This document shows positions 49,259 to 59,198 of a stretch of DNA of 64,000 nt, one piece after another. Within the stretch, counting starts at the first letter, position 1, and the number at the start of each line of letters is the position of its first letter. Both the position numbers and the translations under genes were made by a program. Source of the stretch: Methylobacillus glycogenes JCM 2850 (GTDB lineage: Bacteria; Pseudomonadota; Gammaproteobacteria; Burkholderiales; Methylophilaceae); assembly GCF_000617925.1 (NCBI RefSeq), contig NZ_BAMT01000002.1, forward strand, positions 1-64,000. The letters run 5' to 3'. The notes under the pieces were generated by a model. The model worked only from the letters and a program-made list of their open reading frames with translations. It was not told the origin of the DNA and did no database searches.

Positions 49259-50177
49259 GACGTTTAGGCACGGTGAATTTCTTGTTGCGGGGTGGCGTGC
49301 TCAGGGTATTGGTGTCCGCCGGGGTCTCGGTTTTGGGGATGCTCACCAGCAATAATTGCTTGTGGTTTTCTATGCCTGCCAACGGTTTGCAGATGATATG
49401 CGCAAACGGCGAGTTGGGGTTGGTATCCACTTGCACCACCTCGGCTACTGCCAAGCCTGTGGGGTAAACCCCATCAATGCCAGAGGTCACCAGCCTATCC
49501 CCTACCAGCACATCGACATTGGCAGGTAGCGAAGGCAGTTCTATGGTGGCTTCACGCCCGCGGCCAAAGGCAATGGCGCGCAGGCCATTGCGTTCAACCT
49601 GTACTGGCACCGAGAGATCCTTATCCGTCACCAGTGTGACCTCGCTGCTGTAGGGAAACACGCGGGTAACCTGGCCGATAACGCCCACTTCATCGATGAC
49701 CGCCTGGCCTGGCGAGATATCCTGACGTGAGCCCAGATTCACCACTACCTTGTGACTGAAAGGGTCGCGGCCCATATGTAGAATTTCCGCCAGGCGGGCA
49801 GGCTGGTGCGAAACGCGGGCAGCGCCCAGCAGCTTGCGCAGGCGCTCGTTCTCCGCTTCCAGTGCATTGGCGCGTTGCAGCTCGGCTGCATGCACCAGGG
49901 CCTGGTCGCGTAGTTGCAGATTGTCGTGCACCAGTGTGGTTTGGGTATGCAGGTATTCGCCAGTGTCCTCAACCAGTTCCAGCGGGGCATTGGCCAACAC
50001 TTGCAGCGGATGCAACAGGGCAATAAAGCCCTGACGTACTTCAACCAGGTAATGCAGTCTGGCATCGGTGGCAATCAGAATCAGCGATAGCAGGGCGGTG
50101 ATAAACAGCCGGGTGGTCGGGCTGGGGCCGCGGACAAAGAATCCAGTGTGATGTTGGTGTTCTAGGGCGCGGGGCAT
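49245..50177 (-). CDS. mreC: Rod-shape determining protein MreC
   Basis: A 310-residue inner membrane protein with one N-terminal helix (TTRLFITALLSLILIATDARL), a periplasmic coiled coil (about 75-110, LRDQALVHAAELQRANALEAENERLRKLL) and the two beta-barrel domains (VVVNLGSRQDISPGQAVIDEVGVIGQVTRVFPYSSEVTLVTD; GDRLVTSGIDGVYPTGLAVAEV). It activates PBP2/RodA. A terminator separates it from mreB. Confidence 0.95.
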   Translation of the reverse strand: MPRALEHQHHTGFFVRGPSPTTRLFITALLSLILIATDARLHYLVEVRQGFIALLHPLQVLANAPLELVEDTGEYLHTQTTLVHDNLQLRDQALVHAAELQRANALEAENERLRKLLGAARVSHQPARLAEILHMGRDPFSHKVVVNLGSRQDISPGQAVIDEVGVIGQVTRVFPYSSEVTLVTDKDLSVPVQVERNGLRAIAFGRGREATIELPSLPANVDVLVGDRLVTSGIDGVYPTGLAVAEVVQVDTNPNSPFAHIICKPLAGIENHKQLLLVSIPKTETPADTNTLSTPPRNKKFTVPKRHANH

Positions 50178-50262
50178 GGGACTAGTTTCTGATGGCGCTT
50201 GCGTCGGTTATCGGGGGTAAAGCCAGGCTAGGCAAAAGCAGATTAGGTAAAACCCGGCATAT

Positions 50263-50293
50263 AAAAAACAGGCCATGCTGGCATGGCCTGTTT
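50263..50293 (-). terminator. Intrinsic terminator between mreB and mreC
   Basis: A near-perfect palindrome: AAACAGGCCATG and CATGGCCTGTTT around a 4-base loop, with TTTTTT on the minus strand. It should end or attenuate the mreB transcript before mreCD, setting a higher level for MreB. Confidence 0.85.
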
Positions 50294-50313
50294 CTAATGC
50301 AGCGGGATATCGC

Positions 50314-51437
<1,124 letters not shown>

Positions 51438-51443
51438 TCAAGT

Positions 51444-51449
51444 TATAAT
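51444..51449 (+). promoter_or_regulatory. Candidate -10 box of gatCAB
   Basis: TATAAT, 40 bp before the gatC ATG in the 132-bp mreB-gatC divergent gap. A weak -35 (TGAAGA) sits 17 bp upstream. Confidence 0.45.
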
Positions 51450-51488
51450 AACCGATATCGCCTAGAAATTTAAGATTTGGATTGAGAA

Positions 51489-51776
51489 ATGTCACTGAGC
51501 AATACCGACGTCAAACGCATCGCGCACCTTGCGCGTATCGCGGTCAGCGATGAAGAAGTAGGCGCAACCCTGGACAAACTCACCGGGATACTCGGCCTCA
51601 TAGAACAAATGCAGGCGGTGGATACCACCGGGGTAGCCCCTATGTCGCACTCGCAGGATGTCAGCCAGCGCCTGCGCCCTGATGTGGTTACCGAAAGCAA
51701 TCAGCGCGAACTGCTGCAATCCATCGCCCCTGCCGTGGAAAACGGCCTCTACCTCGTCCCCAAAGTCATCGAATAA
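51489..51776 (+). CDS. gatC: Asp/Glu-tRNA amidotransferase subunit C
   Basis: A 95-residue Gat[24 protein letters not shown], a central region around [35 protein letters not shown] and the end [19 protein letters not shown] type (here [19 protein letters not shown]). It clamps GatA and GatB together. First gene of gatCAB, divergent from mreB and 8 bp before gatA. Confidence 0.95.
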   Translation: MSLSNTDVKRIAHLARIAVSDEEVGATLDKLTGILGLIEQMQAVDTTGVAPMSHSQDVSQRLRPDVVTESNQRELLQSIAPAVENGLYLVPKVIE

Positions 51777-51784
51777 GCGGCATC

Positions 51785-53249
51785 ATGATTAATAAAAGCC
51801 TGAAACAACTGGCCAGCATGCTGGCTGGCAAGGAGATTTCCAGCGTCGAACTCACGCAGGAATACCTCAATCGCATAGATAGACTCAACCCCGAAATTAA
51901 TGCCTATATCACCGTCAACCCTGACTTGAGCCTGGCACAAGCCAAAGCGGCCGACCAGTTGCTGGCCAGTGGCAAGGCCACGGCACTGACTGGCATTCCC
52001 ATTGCGCAGAAGGATATCTTCTGTGCCAAGGCTGGAAGACCACCTGTGGTTCCAAGATGCTGGAAAGCTTTATTGCGCCTTATGATGCGGCAGTGATAGA
52101 GCGTTTCAATGCCGCAGGGGCGGTCAACCTGGGCAAGACCAATATGGACGAGTTCGCCATGGGCTCCTCCAATGAAACCTCTTATTACGGCAAGGTGCAA
52201 AATCCCTGGGATCGCAGTCGTGTGCCTGGCGGCAGCTCGGGCGGCAGTGCGGCGGCGGTGGCGGCTCGCCTCTGTGCGGCAGCTACCGGTACCGATACTG
52301 GCGGTTCCATCCGTCAGCCTGCTTCGCTTTGTGGTTTGTCCGGCCTCAAGCCTACCTATGGCTTGGCTTCACGTTACGGCATGATTGCCTTTGCCTCCAG
52401 CCTGGATCAGGCCGGGCCCATGGCGCACTCCTGCGAGGACATGGCGCTGATGATGAATGTCATGACTGGCTTTGATGAGCGTGATTCCACCAGCCTCAAT
52501 CGCGACAAGGAAGACTACACACGCCAACTCGGTCAGCCTCTGGCTGGCCTAAGAATAGGCCTGCCCAAGGAGTACTTTGCCGAAGGTCTAGACGCAGGCG
52601 TTGCCAAGGTCGTAGAAGCCGCTGTGGACGAATACCGCAAGCTGGGCGCTGAAATTGTCGATATCAGCCTGCCCAACACCATGCTGTCCATCCCGGTTTA
52701 CTACGTGCTGGCACCCGCTGAAGCTTCAAGCAACCTCTCGCGCTATGACGGTGTGCGCTTTGGCCACCGCGCGGCCGAATATGACGACCTCATGGACATG
52801 TACTGCAAGAGCAGGGCAGAAGCTTTGGTGCCGAGGTCAAGCGCCGTATTCTGATTGGTACTTATGTACTGAGCGCGGGTTATTACGATGCCTATTACCT
52901 CAAGGCGCAGCAGATACGCCGCCTGATTGCGCAGGATTTCGAGCGTGCCTTTGAGCAGTGCGATCTTATTCTTGGCCCCACCGCGCCTTCCACCGCCTTC
53001 AAGGCAGGTGAAAAAGCCGATGATCCGGTCTCCATGTATCTACAGGATATCTACACCATTGCCGTCAATCTGGCGGGCTTGCCCGGTATGAGTATCCCCG
53101 CTGGCTTTGCCCAGACCGATGGCTTAGCGCTGCCAGTGGGCCTGCAGATCATAGGCAATTATTTTGATGAAGCGCGCATGCTCAATGCCGGGCATGCCTA
53201 TCAACAGGTTACAGATTGGCATCAACGCATGCCTGAAGGAATTGCATAA
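51785..53249 (+). CDS. gatA: Asp/Glu-tRNA amidotransferase subunit A (two frameshifts)
   Basis: Amidase that releases ammonia from glutamine for the transamidation of misacylated tRNA. One G is missing at about 52030 (CCAAGGCTGG; repaired joint [24 protein letters not shown]) and one at about 52822 (GAAGCTTTG; repaired joint [26 protein letters not shown]). The catalytic Lys (IAQKD), the Ser-cisSer-Lys region and [18 protein letters not shown] with [14 protein letters not shown] are all present. Restored length is 488 residues. The stop overlaps gatB (TAATG). Confidence 0.95.
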
Positions 53250-54681
53250 TGGAATGGGAAGTCGTCATCGGGCTGGAAACGCATACCCAGCTCAATACCA
53301 AATCCAAGATTTTCTCTGGTAGCAGCATTGCCTTTGGTGCCGAGCCTAACACCCAGGCCAATGTGGTGGATATTGCCCTGCCAGGCGTGTTGCCTGTGCT
53401 TAACCATGAAGCCGTGCAGTGCGCCATCCGCTTTGGCCTGGCCGTGGGTGCCGAAATTGCGCCGCGCTCGGTATTTGCGCGCAAGAATTACTTCTACCCC
53501 GATCTGCCCAAGGGCTACCAGATCAGCCAGTATGAACTGCCCGTGGTAGGCAAGGGTGCGCTGACCATAGAAGTGGGCGGCGAGGAAAAAACCATACGCA
53601 TTACCCGTGCCCATCTGGAAGAAGATGCAGGCAAGTCTGTGCATGGCGCTAGCCTGGCCAATCCGGCATAGACCTTAACCGCGCTGGTACGCCATTGCTG
53701 GAGATTGTTACCGAGCCTGATATGCGCTCAGCCGCTGAGGCGGTCGCTTATGCACGCAAACTGCATGAGCTGGTGCAGTGGATCAATATCTGCGATGGCA
53801 ATATGCAGGAGGGCAGCTTCCGCTGCGACGTTAACGTTTCCGTGCGCCGCAAGGGCGATAGCAAATTGGGCACCCGCCGCGAGATCAAAAACCTCAACTC
53901 CTTCCGCTTTATGCAGCAGGCGATTGAGTATGAAACCCGCTGGCAGATAGAGACGCTGGAAGATGGCGGCAAGATAGAACAAGCCACCGTGCTGTTCAAC
54001 CCCGACACTGGCGAAACCCGCGCCATGCGCAGCAAGGAAGAAGCCAACGATTACCGTTACTTCCCAGACCCTGACCTCTTACCCTTGAGCATCACCGAGG
54101 AAGAGATAGCCGCAATACGCGCTGAACTGCCAGAACTGCCTGCCGATATGAAGGCACGCTTTGAGCAGGAGTATCAGCTATCTGCCTACGATGCTGGCGC
54201 ACTGACTGGATCGCGCGCCTTGGCGGATTACTTTACCGCCACCCTGGCCGCCTTTGGTGGTGAAGCCAAGCTGGCAGCCAACTGGGTCATGGGCAGTGTC
54301 AGTGCCAAACTCAACGAAGAAGACAGGCCGCTGGCAGATGCCCCGGTTTCGCCTGTGTTGTTGGCTGGCCTGCTCAAGCGTATTGCGGATAACACCATCT
54401 CCAGCAAAATTGCCAAGGAAGTATTCGAGGCAATGTGGGCAGGCGAAGGCGATGCTGACGGCGTGATTGAGCGTAAAGGCCTGAAGCAGGTGACCGATAG
54501 CGGTGCAATTGAAGCCATTGTGGATGAAGTGCTGGCTGCCAATGCCGCGATGGTGGAAGAGTTCCGCGCGGGCAAGGAGAAAGCATTCAACGCCCTGGTT
54601 GGTCAGGCGATGAAGGCATCCAAGGGCAAGGCCAACCCTGCCCAGGTCAATGAAATTCTCAAGCGCAAACTGACCAGCTAG
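53249..54681 (+). CDS. gatB: Asp/Glu-tRNA amidotransferase subunit B (one frameshift)
   Basis: tRNA-binding and ATP-activating subunit. [25 protein letters not shown] and [17 protein letters not shown] are the cradle domain hallmarks. One G is missing at about 53656 (CTGGCCAAT); repair joins [54 protein letters not shown] and the C-terminal YqeY-like helical domain ([22 protein letters not shown]) follow. Restored length is 477 residues. The terminator after it closes the operon. Confidence 0.95.
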
Positions 54682-54708
54682 TTATTTATCCCTAGCGGTG
54701 GTCTAAAC

Positions 54709-54737
54709 AAAAAGGCGTACCTCAGGTACGCCTTTTT
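54709..54737 (+). terminator. Intrinsic terminator after gatB, shared with araC copy 1
   Basis: GGCGTACC (54714-54721) and GGTACGCC (54725-54732) around TCA, flanked by AAAAA and TTTTT, so it is usable in both directions. Confidence 0.92.
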
Positions 54738-54787
54738 ACTTTGTGATGCGCTAAAGCGGCATTAACTGGTTCTCACACCGCCTGGCG

Positions 54788-55813
54788 TTAGTAAGTCAGA
54801 TTCAGGCTGTGCTCAGTTTTAGATCTTTGCAGGGTATCGGTAGGGCATTCGCCAAACAACTCCCGGTAATAACGCGAGAACAGGCTGAGATGCCAGAAAC
54901 CCCATTTGGTTGCCACATGGGCAATGCTGAGAATATCGAAAGGTGAACTCGCCAGCTCATGCCTGACCCGGTGCAGGCGCACATTGCGCATATAGGTCAC
55001 TGGCGTAATGCCGAGTACGCGGATAAAGGCATGATTAAGCGTTCTGCGGCTCACGCGCAGCGAGGTGCATAGCTCCCCTATGGTCAAGGGCATATCGGCA
55101 TTGGTCAGCGTACATTCGCGCACGCGGTTGACCAGGTAGCGTGGAATGCGGTGGTCATACTGGGAATGGGTGTTACCGCGCGTGCTGGTGATGGCATGCA
55201 GGCAGGTGGCCATGAGGTCATCCTCAAAACTGCGCCACATGGTGGGAAAGTTGATGGCATCCTTGTTTTCCAGATGGAAATCCATGCCTTCTTTCATGGC
55301 AATCAGCAATTGCGCGCTGACATTCTGCGCAAGCGCCTCCACTGGCTTCAACCCGGAAAAGATGTTCTTGAGGTCTAGCCACTCCACTTCCAGTGCGTAT
55401 TCTTCAAAGCGCTGGGCGGGAATCGCCGCCGCGGTGATTTCGGAGTTATTTGAGGTGCGGAAAAACAACTCGGCATTGTGTTTGAGTGAGATTAAGGAAT
55501 TTGTGCTCACTGGCAGCATGCCCCAGGTGGAATCACCCTCAACCTGGGTGGCCAGCCCCACCACGTAACAGTCTTCAGGTGCGCTGGCGATCTGGTCTAC
55601 CGCCTTGCTCATGGATTCGGTGAATATCTGCAAATCCTGGCAGGTGACGCTGGTGACCGCGCCGCTGAAATTACCTTTGCTTAGTTGGGTGTAATCCTGT
55701 GACCAGAAGGGCAAGGCATCGGCTTGCTCCAGTACATCTGAGGTAGATCGATTGACGATATGCAGGTCCAGACTGGCTGGCGCAGCAGCGGTGAATTCAT
55801 CTCTATAGCCCAT
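54788..55813 (-). CDS. AraC-family regulator, copy 1
   Basis: A 341-residue transcription regulator. The N-terminal roughly 220 residues are a ligand or dimer domain unlike classical AraC (LDLHIVNRSTSDVLEQADALPFWSQDYTQLSKGNFSG). The C-terminal 100 residues are two helix-turn-helix motifs (LTIGELCTSLRVSRRTLNHAFIRVLGITPVTYMRNVRLHRVRHEL; ILSIAHVATKWGFWHLSLFSRYYRELFGECP). By eye it is around 60% identical to the gene at 57698. ATG 55813 has an AGAGGAG ribosome site. Its upstream region carries one operator-like half-site. Control of the mau/porin genes is inference from this site sharing. Confidence 0.88.
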   Translation of the reverse strand: MGYRDEFTAAAPASLDLHIVNRSTSDVLEQADALPFWSQDYTQLSKGNFSGAVTSVTCQDLQIFTESMSKAVDQIASAPEDCYVVGLATQVEGDSTWGMLPVSTNSLISLKHNAELFFRTSNNSEITAAAIPAQRFEEYALEVEWLDLKNIFSGLKPVEALAQNVSAQLLIAMKEGMDFHLENKDAINFPTMWRSFEDDLMATCLHAITSTRGNTHSQYDHRIPRYLVNRVRECTLTNADMPLTIGELCTSLRVSRRTLNHAFIRVLGITPVTYMRNVRLHRVRHELASSPFDILSIAHVATKWGFWHLSLFSRYYRELFGECPTDTLQRSKTEHSLNLTY

Positions 55814-56003
55814 GATACAAACTCCTCTGTATATTGCAGTCGTGCTTTTGGCAAAAATCAGCAGCGCCAAAAAACTTCATTGCTCTTGAGAGCTTATTGT
55901 TATTTCACTATCGCTATGCCCAGGTTTGTACAGCCAATTGAGCGGGCACAGACAGCAGACTGAACGGTATGAGCAACTGTAGCCCTCAGTCATGCACTTG
56001 AAT

Positions 56004-56020
56004 AGTAAAAACTGGCATGA
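56004..56020 (+). promoter_or_regulatory. Operator-like half-site upstream of araC copy 1 and tatA
   Basis: AGTAAAAACTGGCATGA matches the arms of the inverted repeats at 58868-58920 and 60313-60364. No clear opposite arm is found at the same spacing here. The rest of the 55814-56311 gap holds AT-rich sequence and a frame at 56118-56342 without a family match. Confidence 0.55.
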
Positions 56021-56311
56021 CTCTGAATCCTTGGCTTTGATGAAATGTAAGATATTGAATTATTTATAGTTTTAAAGAGTCCAGTTTATGACTTGCATGT
56101 ATAAATAGACGCACTTTTTGCTTACATTTGCTAACAAATATTGGCTCATGACAATATCAAAAATCGGCAAAGGCGCGCTTGAGTACAAAGCAGAAATGAC
56201 GAGTGTGACAGCGCGGCAAAATTTACCCTGGCTAAAAGTTATGCCGTTTCTTGATATCGGCTTCAGGCCAAATCAGGGATTATGGGATTTTTGCGCGACG
56301 AGGAATTCGAG

Positions 56312-56488
56312 ATGGGTAGCTTCAGCATTTGGCATTGGCTGATTGTACTGGCGGTGGTGACCATGGTATTCGGCACCAAGCGCTTGCGCAATCTGGGAGG
56401 AGATCTGGGCGGTGCGCTCAAGAGCTTCAAGGAAGCAAGCCAGGAGCCCAGCAATGAATCTGCGCGGCCGCTGGACGACAAGCATTAA
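56312..56488 (+). CDS. tatA: Sec-independent translocase subunit TatA
   Basis: A 58-residue membrane-anchored protein: [42 protein letters not shown] is canonical TatA (short helix, FGTKRL hinge, amphipathic helix). The ATG at 56312 is chosen over an upstream in-frame start at 56282, which adds residues foreign to TatA. It opens a tatABC unit needed for folded, twin-arginine-tagged proteins such as MauA at 63798. Confidence 0.95.
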   Translation: MGSFSIWHWLIVLAVVTMVFGTKRLRNLGGDLGGALKSFKEASQEPSNESARPLDDKH

Positions 56489-56511
56489 ACACAAAAGCGA
56501 AAAGACTGCGC

Positions 56512-56931
56512 ATGTTTGACGTTGGATTCTCCGAGATGATGGTCATTGCCATTGTGGCGCTGGTGGTGCTGGGGCCGGAAAAACTGCCCAAGATCGCGCG
56601 TACGGTGGGCAAGTTCTACGGCAGCATGCAGCGCTATATGTCGGGCTTCAAGGCAGATATAGAGCGTGAAGTGGCGCTGGATAATATGCGCAAGGCCACG
56701 GCAGAAGCGCAGCAAAAACTGCTGGAGCTGCAATCTCAAGTCAAGGTGCTGAGTGGTGAAATCCCAGAACTGGCTGCGCGGGCGCAGGAGGGTGGAGAAA
56801 ACGTGATGGATGCAGACAGCCTGCACCATGAGCATGTTGCGCAGACAATACCTGAACTTGTGCCCAGCCCTGCCGTTTTGACAGAAACCAGCGTCAAGGA
56901 AGATGAAGTGTTATGGAAAAAGAAAGCCTGA
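56512..56931 (+). CDS. tatB: Sec-independent translocase subunit TatB
   Basis: A 139-residue protein: MFDVGFSEMMVIAIVALVVLGPEKLPKIARTVGKFYGSMQRYM is the TatB signature, followed by a long charged amphipathic helix and an acidic tail. It overlaps the tatC start by 19 bases. Confidence 0.95.
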   Translation: MFDVGFSEMMVIAIVALVVLGPEKLPKIARTVGKFYGSMQRYMSGFKADIEREVALDNMRKATAEAQQKLLELQSQVKVLSGEIPELAARAQEGGENVMDADSLHHEHVAQTIPELVPSPAVLTETSVKEDEVLWKKKA

Positions 56932-57652
56932 TCAGTCATTTCCGCGAATTAAGAACCCGCTTTATCTGGATTCTGGCGGGCATACTTGCGCCCATGCTGG
57001 CGCTGATTCCTTTTGCCAATGAATTGCACAGTTTCTTTATTGCGCCCTTGATGCGTGAGCTGCCTGCGGGTGGCAGATGATAGCCACTTCCGTGGTGTCA
57101 CCATTTATAACGCCTATCAAGGTGGCCTTATATGTAGCAGTTATGATCAGCCTGCCGCATACCTTGTATCAAATCTGGAAATTCTTTAAACCCGGCTTGT
57201 ACCAGCATGAAAAACTGATTGCTGGACTGGGGCTGGTCTCCAGCGTGTTGCTGTTTATTATGGGCGCAACATTTGCCTTCAAGTTTGTCATTCCTGTGGT
57301 GCTGCACTTTATTGTCGGTACTGCCCCGGAGGGGGTGGCGGTGATGACCGAGATAGAGAGCTATCTCAACTTCCTGATTTCCATCCTGCTGGCGTTTGGT
57401 ATTTCATTCCAGATGCCTATTCTGGTAGTTGCCATCGTTGCCATGGGGATAGTGGATGTGACGCAGTTAAGGCAAATTCGTGGTTATGTGGTGGTGGGTG
57501 CGTTTGTGATAGGGGCGATTTTTACGCCGCCCGATATCATTTCCCAGTTCATGCTGGCAATTCCACTTTGGCTGTTATATGAACTGGGAATAGTGGTGGC
57601 GAATGTGTTATTTAATTCACGTAAGCTGGCAGCGAATAGCGAAGCATCATAA
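56913..57652 (+). CDS. tatC: Sec-independent translocase subunit TatC (one frameshift)
   Basis: Six-helix receptor for twin-arginine signals. It starts MEKESLISHFRELRTRFIWILAGI; one C is missing at about 57074 (GGTGGCAGATG), and repair gives RELPAGGQMIATSVVSPFITPIKVALYVA, with the conserved SPF segment. Then AFKFVIPVVLHF, ILLAFGISFQMPILVV and GAIFTPPDIISQFMLAIPLWLLYELGI follow. Restored length is 246 residues. Convergent with the second AraC gene; no terminator is visible in the 45-bp gap. Confidence 0.95.
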
Positions 57653-57697
57653 TTGAAAATATGATTGCTGATTGAGCCAATAATTGGCGAGAATAAA

Positions 57698-58732
57698 TCA
57701 GCGTAATCTGCGTGATCGTTGCAAAGTATCTATAGGCACTTCGCCAAATAATTCCCGGTAGTATCGGGAAAATAAACTCATATGCCAAAATCCCCATTTG
57801 GTGGCGAGTTGCGAGATGCTGATAATTTCATTAGGGGCATTGAGAATTTCATCACGAATTCTGTGCAATTTCACATTGCGCATATAGGTGATAGGGGTAA
57901 TGCCTAATACGCGTGCAAATGCATGGTTAAGTGTTCTTCTTTTGACTCTTAATATCAAACATAAATCATCAATGGTTAACGGTACGCCTGGGTTCATCAA
58001 GGTTTCTTCCCTGACCTTGTTCACCAGATATCTTGGAATTCTTTGATCACTCTGGGCAGAGGTATTGCCTTTGACATGCAGCAGTGCAAACAAGCAGGTA
58101 GAAAGCAGGTCGTCTTCATAACTTTTCCACATTTCAGGAAAATAAATCTCCTCGTGCTTTTCCAGATGAAACTTCAGCCCCTTGCCTAAAGTGGCTAGTA
58201 GTTGATTGGCCACGCCAGGGTTCAGTGGCTCTACAGGTTTGATGGTGCGTATGGAATCCACCAAGTCTATCCATTCAATATTGGCGGCATATTCTTCCAG
58301 GCGTTTGCTGGGAATCACTGCTGCAGTAATCTCAGAAACATTGGCGGTCTTGAAGTAGAGCTCAGCGTTTTTGCCCAGGGTAATCAGGGAGTGCTTGTTG
58401 ATGGGCAACAGTCCCCAGGTGGCATCACCCTCTATGACGGTGGGCAGGCCGATGACATAACAATCCTGCGGGGCGCTGGCAATCTGGTCTACAGCCTGGG
58501 TCATGGATTCAGTGAAAATCTGCAAACCTTCGCAGGTGACGCTTAGTACCGAGCCAGAAAAACTGCCTTTGCTTAGTTGGGTGTAATCCTGTTGCCAGAA
58601 GGGGAGTGCCAGGGCTTGTTCCAGTACATCCACAGTGGAACGCCTGACCAAGTGTAAATCTAATTTGGCTGGCGTGGCGCTCAGCTCAGCAATAGCCGCA
58701 GCGGTGGCTGCGGTCAGCGCATCGTTTTCCAT
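57698..58732 (-). CDS. AraC-family regulator, copy 2
   Basis: A 344-residue paralogue of the gene at 54788, sharing the N-terminal domain (LDLHLVRRSTVDVLEQALALPFWQQDYTQLSKGSFSGSVLSVTCEGLQIFTESM) and the double helix-turn-helix (LTIDDLCLILRVKRRTLNHAFARVLGITPITYMRNVKLHRI; IISISQLATKWGFWHMSLFSRYYRELFGE). It begins at a GGAGGAG site placed in the loop of an inverted repeat. It is divergent from porin copy 2, with an operator between the two genes, so it probably controls the porin and perhaps itself and mau. Confidence 0.88.
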   Translation of the reverse strand: MENDALTAATAAAIAELSATPAKLDLHLVRRSTVDVLEQALALPFWQQDYTQLSKGSFSGSVLSVTCEGLQIFTESMTQAVDQIASAPQDCYVIGLPTVIEGDATWGLLPINKHSLITLGKNAELYFKTANVSEITAAVIPSKRLEEYAANIEWIDLVDSIRTIKPVEPLNPGVANQLLATLGKGLKFHLEKHEEIYFPEMWKSYEDDLLSTCLFALLHVKGNTSAQSDQRIPRYLVNKVREETLMNPGVPLTIDDLCLILRVKRRTLNHAFARVLGITPITYMRNVKLHRIRDEILNAPNEIISISQLATKWGFWHMSLFSRYYRELFGEVPIDTLQRSRRLR

Positions 58733-58734
58733 TC

Positions 58735-58754
58735 AATATACTCCTCCGTATATT
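58735..58754 (-). promoter_or_regulatory. Ribosome site of araC copy 2 in the loop of a perfect 7-bp inverted repeat
   Basis: On the minus strand: AATATAC, then GGAGGA, then GTATATT. A hairpin would present or hide the Shine-Dalgarno sequence. Weaker versions precede araC copy 1 (ATAC...GTAT) and porin 2 (TATAC-GAGGAG-GTATA). Confidence 0.55.
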
Positions 58755-58867
58755 ATTTTATTGGCATTGTTCAGCCTCTTTCCTCATTGCCTGCAGCTCA
58801 AGTGGCTGTTTCAGACGGTGTTTTTTTATGAGTCCGCTACTTTAGAACGACTTATTCCAAGTGCAGT

Positions 58868-58920
58868 AGTAAGAACTGGCATAAAGCATAGATCACGGAA
58901 AAGTCATGCCAGTTATTACT
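58868..58920. promoter_or_regulatory. 53-bp inverted-repeat operator between araC copy 2 and porin copy 2
   Basis: AGTAAGAACTGGCAT (58868-58882) faces ATGCCAGTTATTACT (58906-58920). The same architecture precedes mauF. Downstream, ACTA-C-GATTTTGCCCCCT resembles the sequence following the mau operator, and a CAATGTATTA -10-like box lies at 58961-58970. Confidence 0.75.
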
Positions 58921-59043
58921 ACGATTTTGCCCCCTCAGCAGATATTGTTCACCGTACTTTCAATGTATTAGCGCTATTGGCAAGGCTGACTTGAAAGCAT
59001 TTGTGAGCTGGATTTATGCGCGAATGATCAACAGAGGGTAGCG

Positions 59044-59077
59044 CCTGCATGCACTGCCCTGATGCCAGGGATGCAGG
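59044..59077 (+). other. Hairpin in the long leader of porin copy 2
   Basis: CCTGCAT (59044-59050) pairs with ATGCAGG (59071-59077), with an inner CCCT/AGGG stem. If transcription starts near 58980 the porin mRNA has a leader of about 220 bases containing this structure. No T-run follows. Confidence 0.4.
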
Positions 59078-59198
59078 TGCCAAGCACTGTGTATATAAGG
59101 TCAAGCGCACGGTTGCCCGAAGCTGGGCGCCACTCCATCCGCAAAATAAAGCCAGTAATTACTTACATAAAATTACAAATGTATACGAGGAGGTATAT

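Noticed and set aside
51785..54681. gatA and gatB as pseudogenes
   Set aside because: Each break is a single missing G in a short run with perfect family sequence on both sides, and mreB, mrdA and amtB show the same defect; sequence error is far more likely than multiple loss.
56118..56342. 74-codon frame upstream of and overlapping tatA
   Set aside because: No ribosome site, no recognisable family, and it runs into tatA in another frame.
58868..58885. Sigma-54 promoter (TGGCAT...) before porin 2
   Set aside because: No TTGC-like -12 element at the right distance; the TGGCAT is part of the repeated operator arm.
58635..58994. Plus-strand frame crossing the araC copy 2 start and operator
   Set aside because: Covers an operator and the antisense of araC; no ribosome site.
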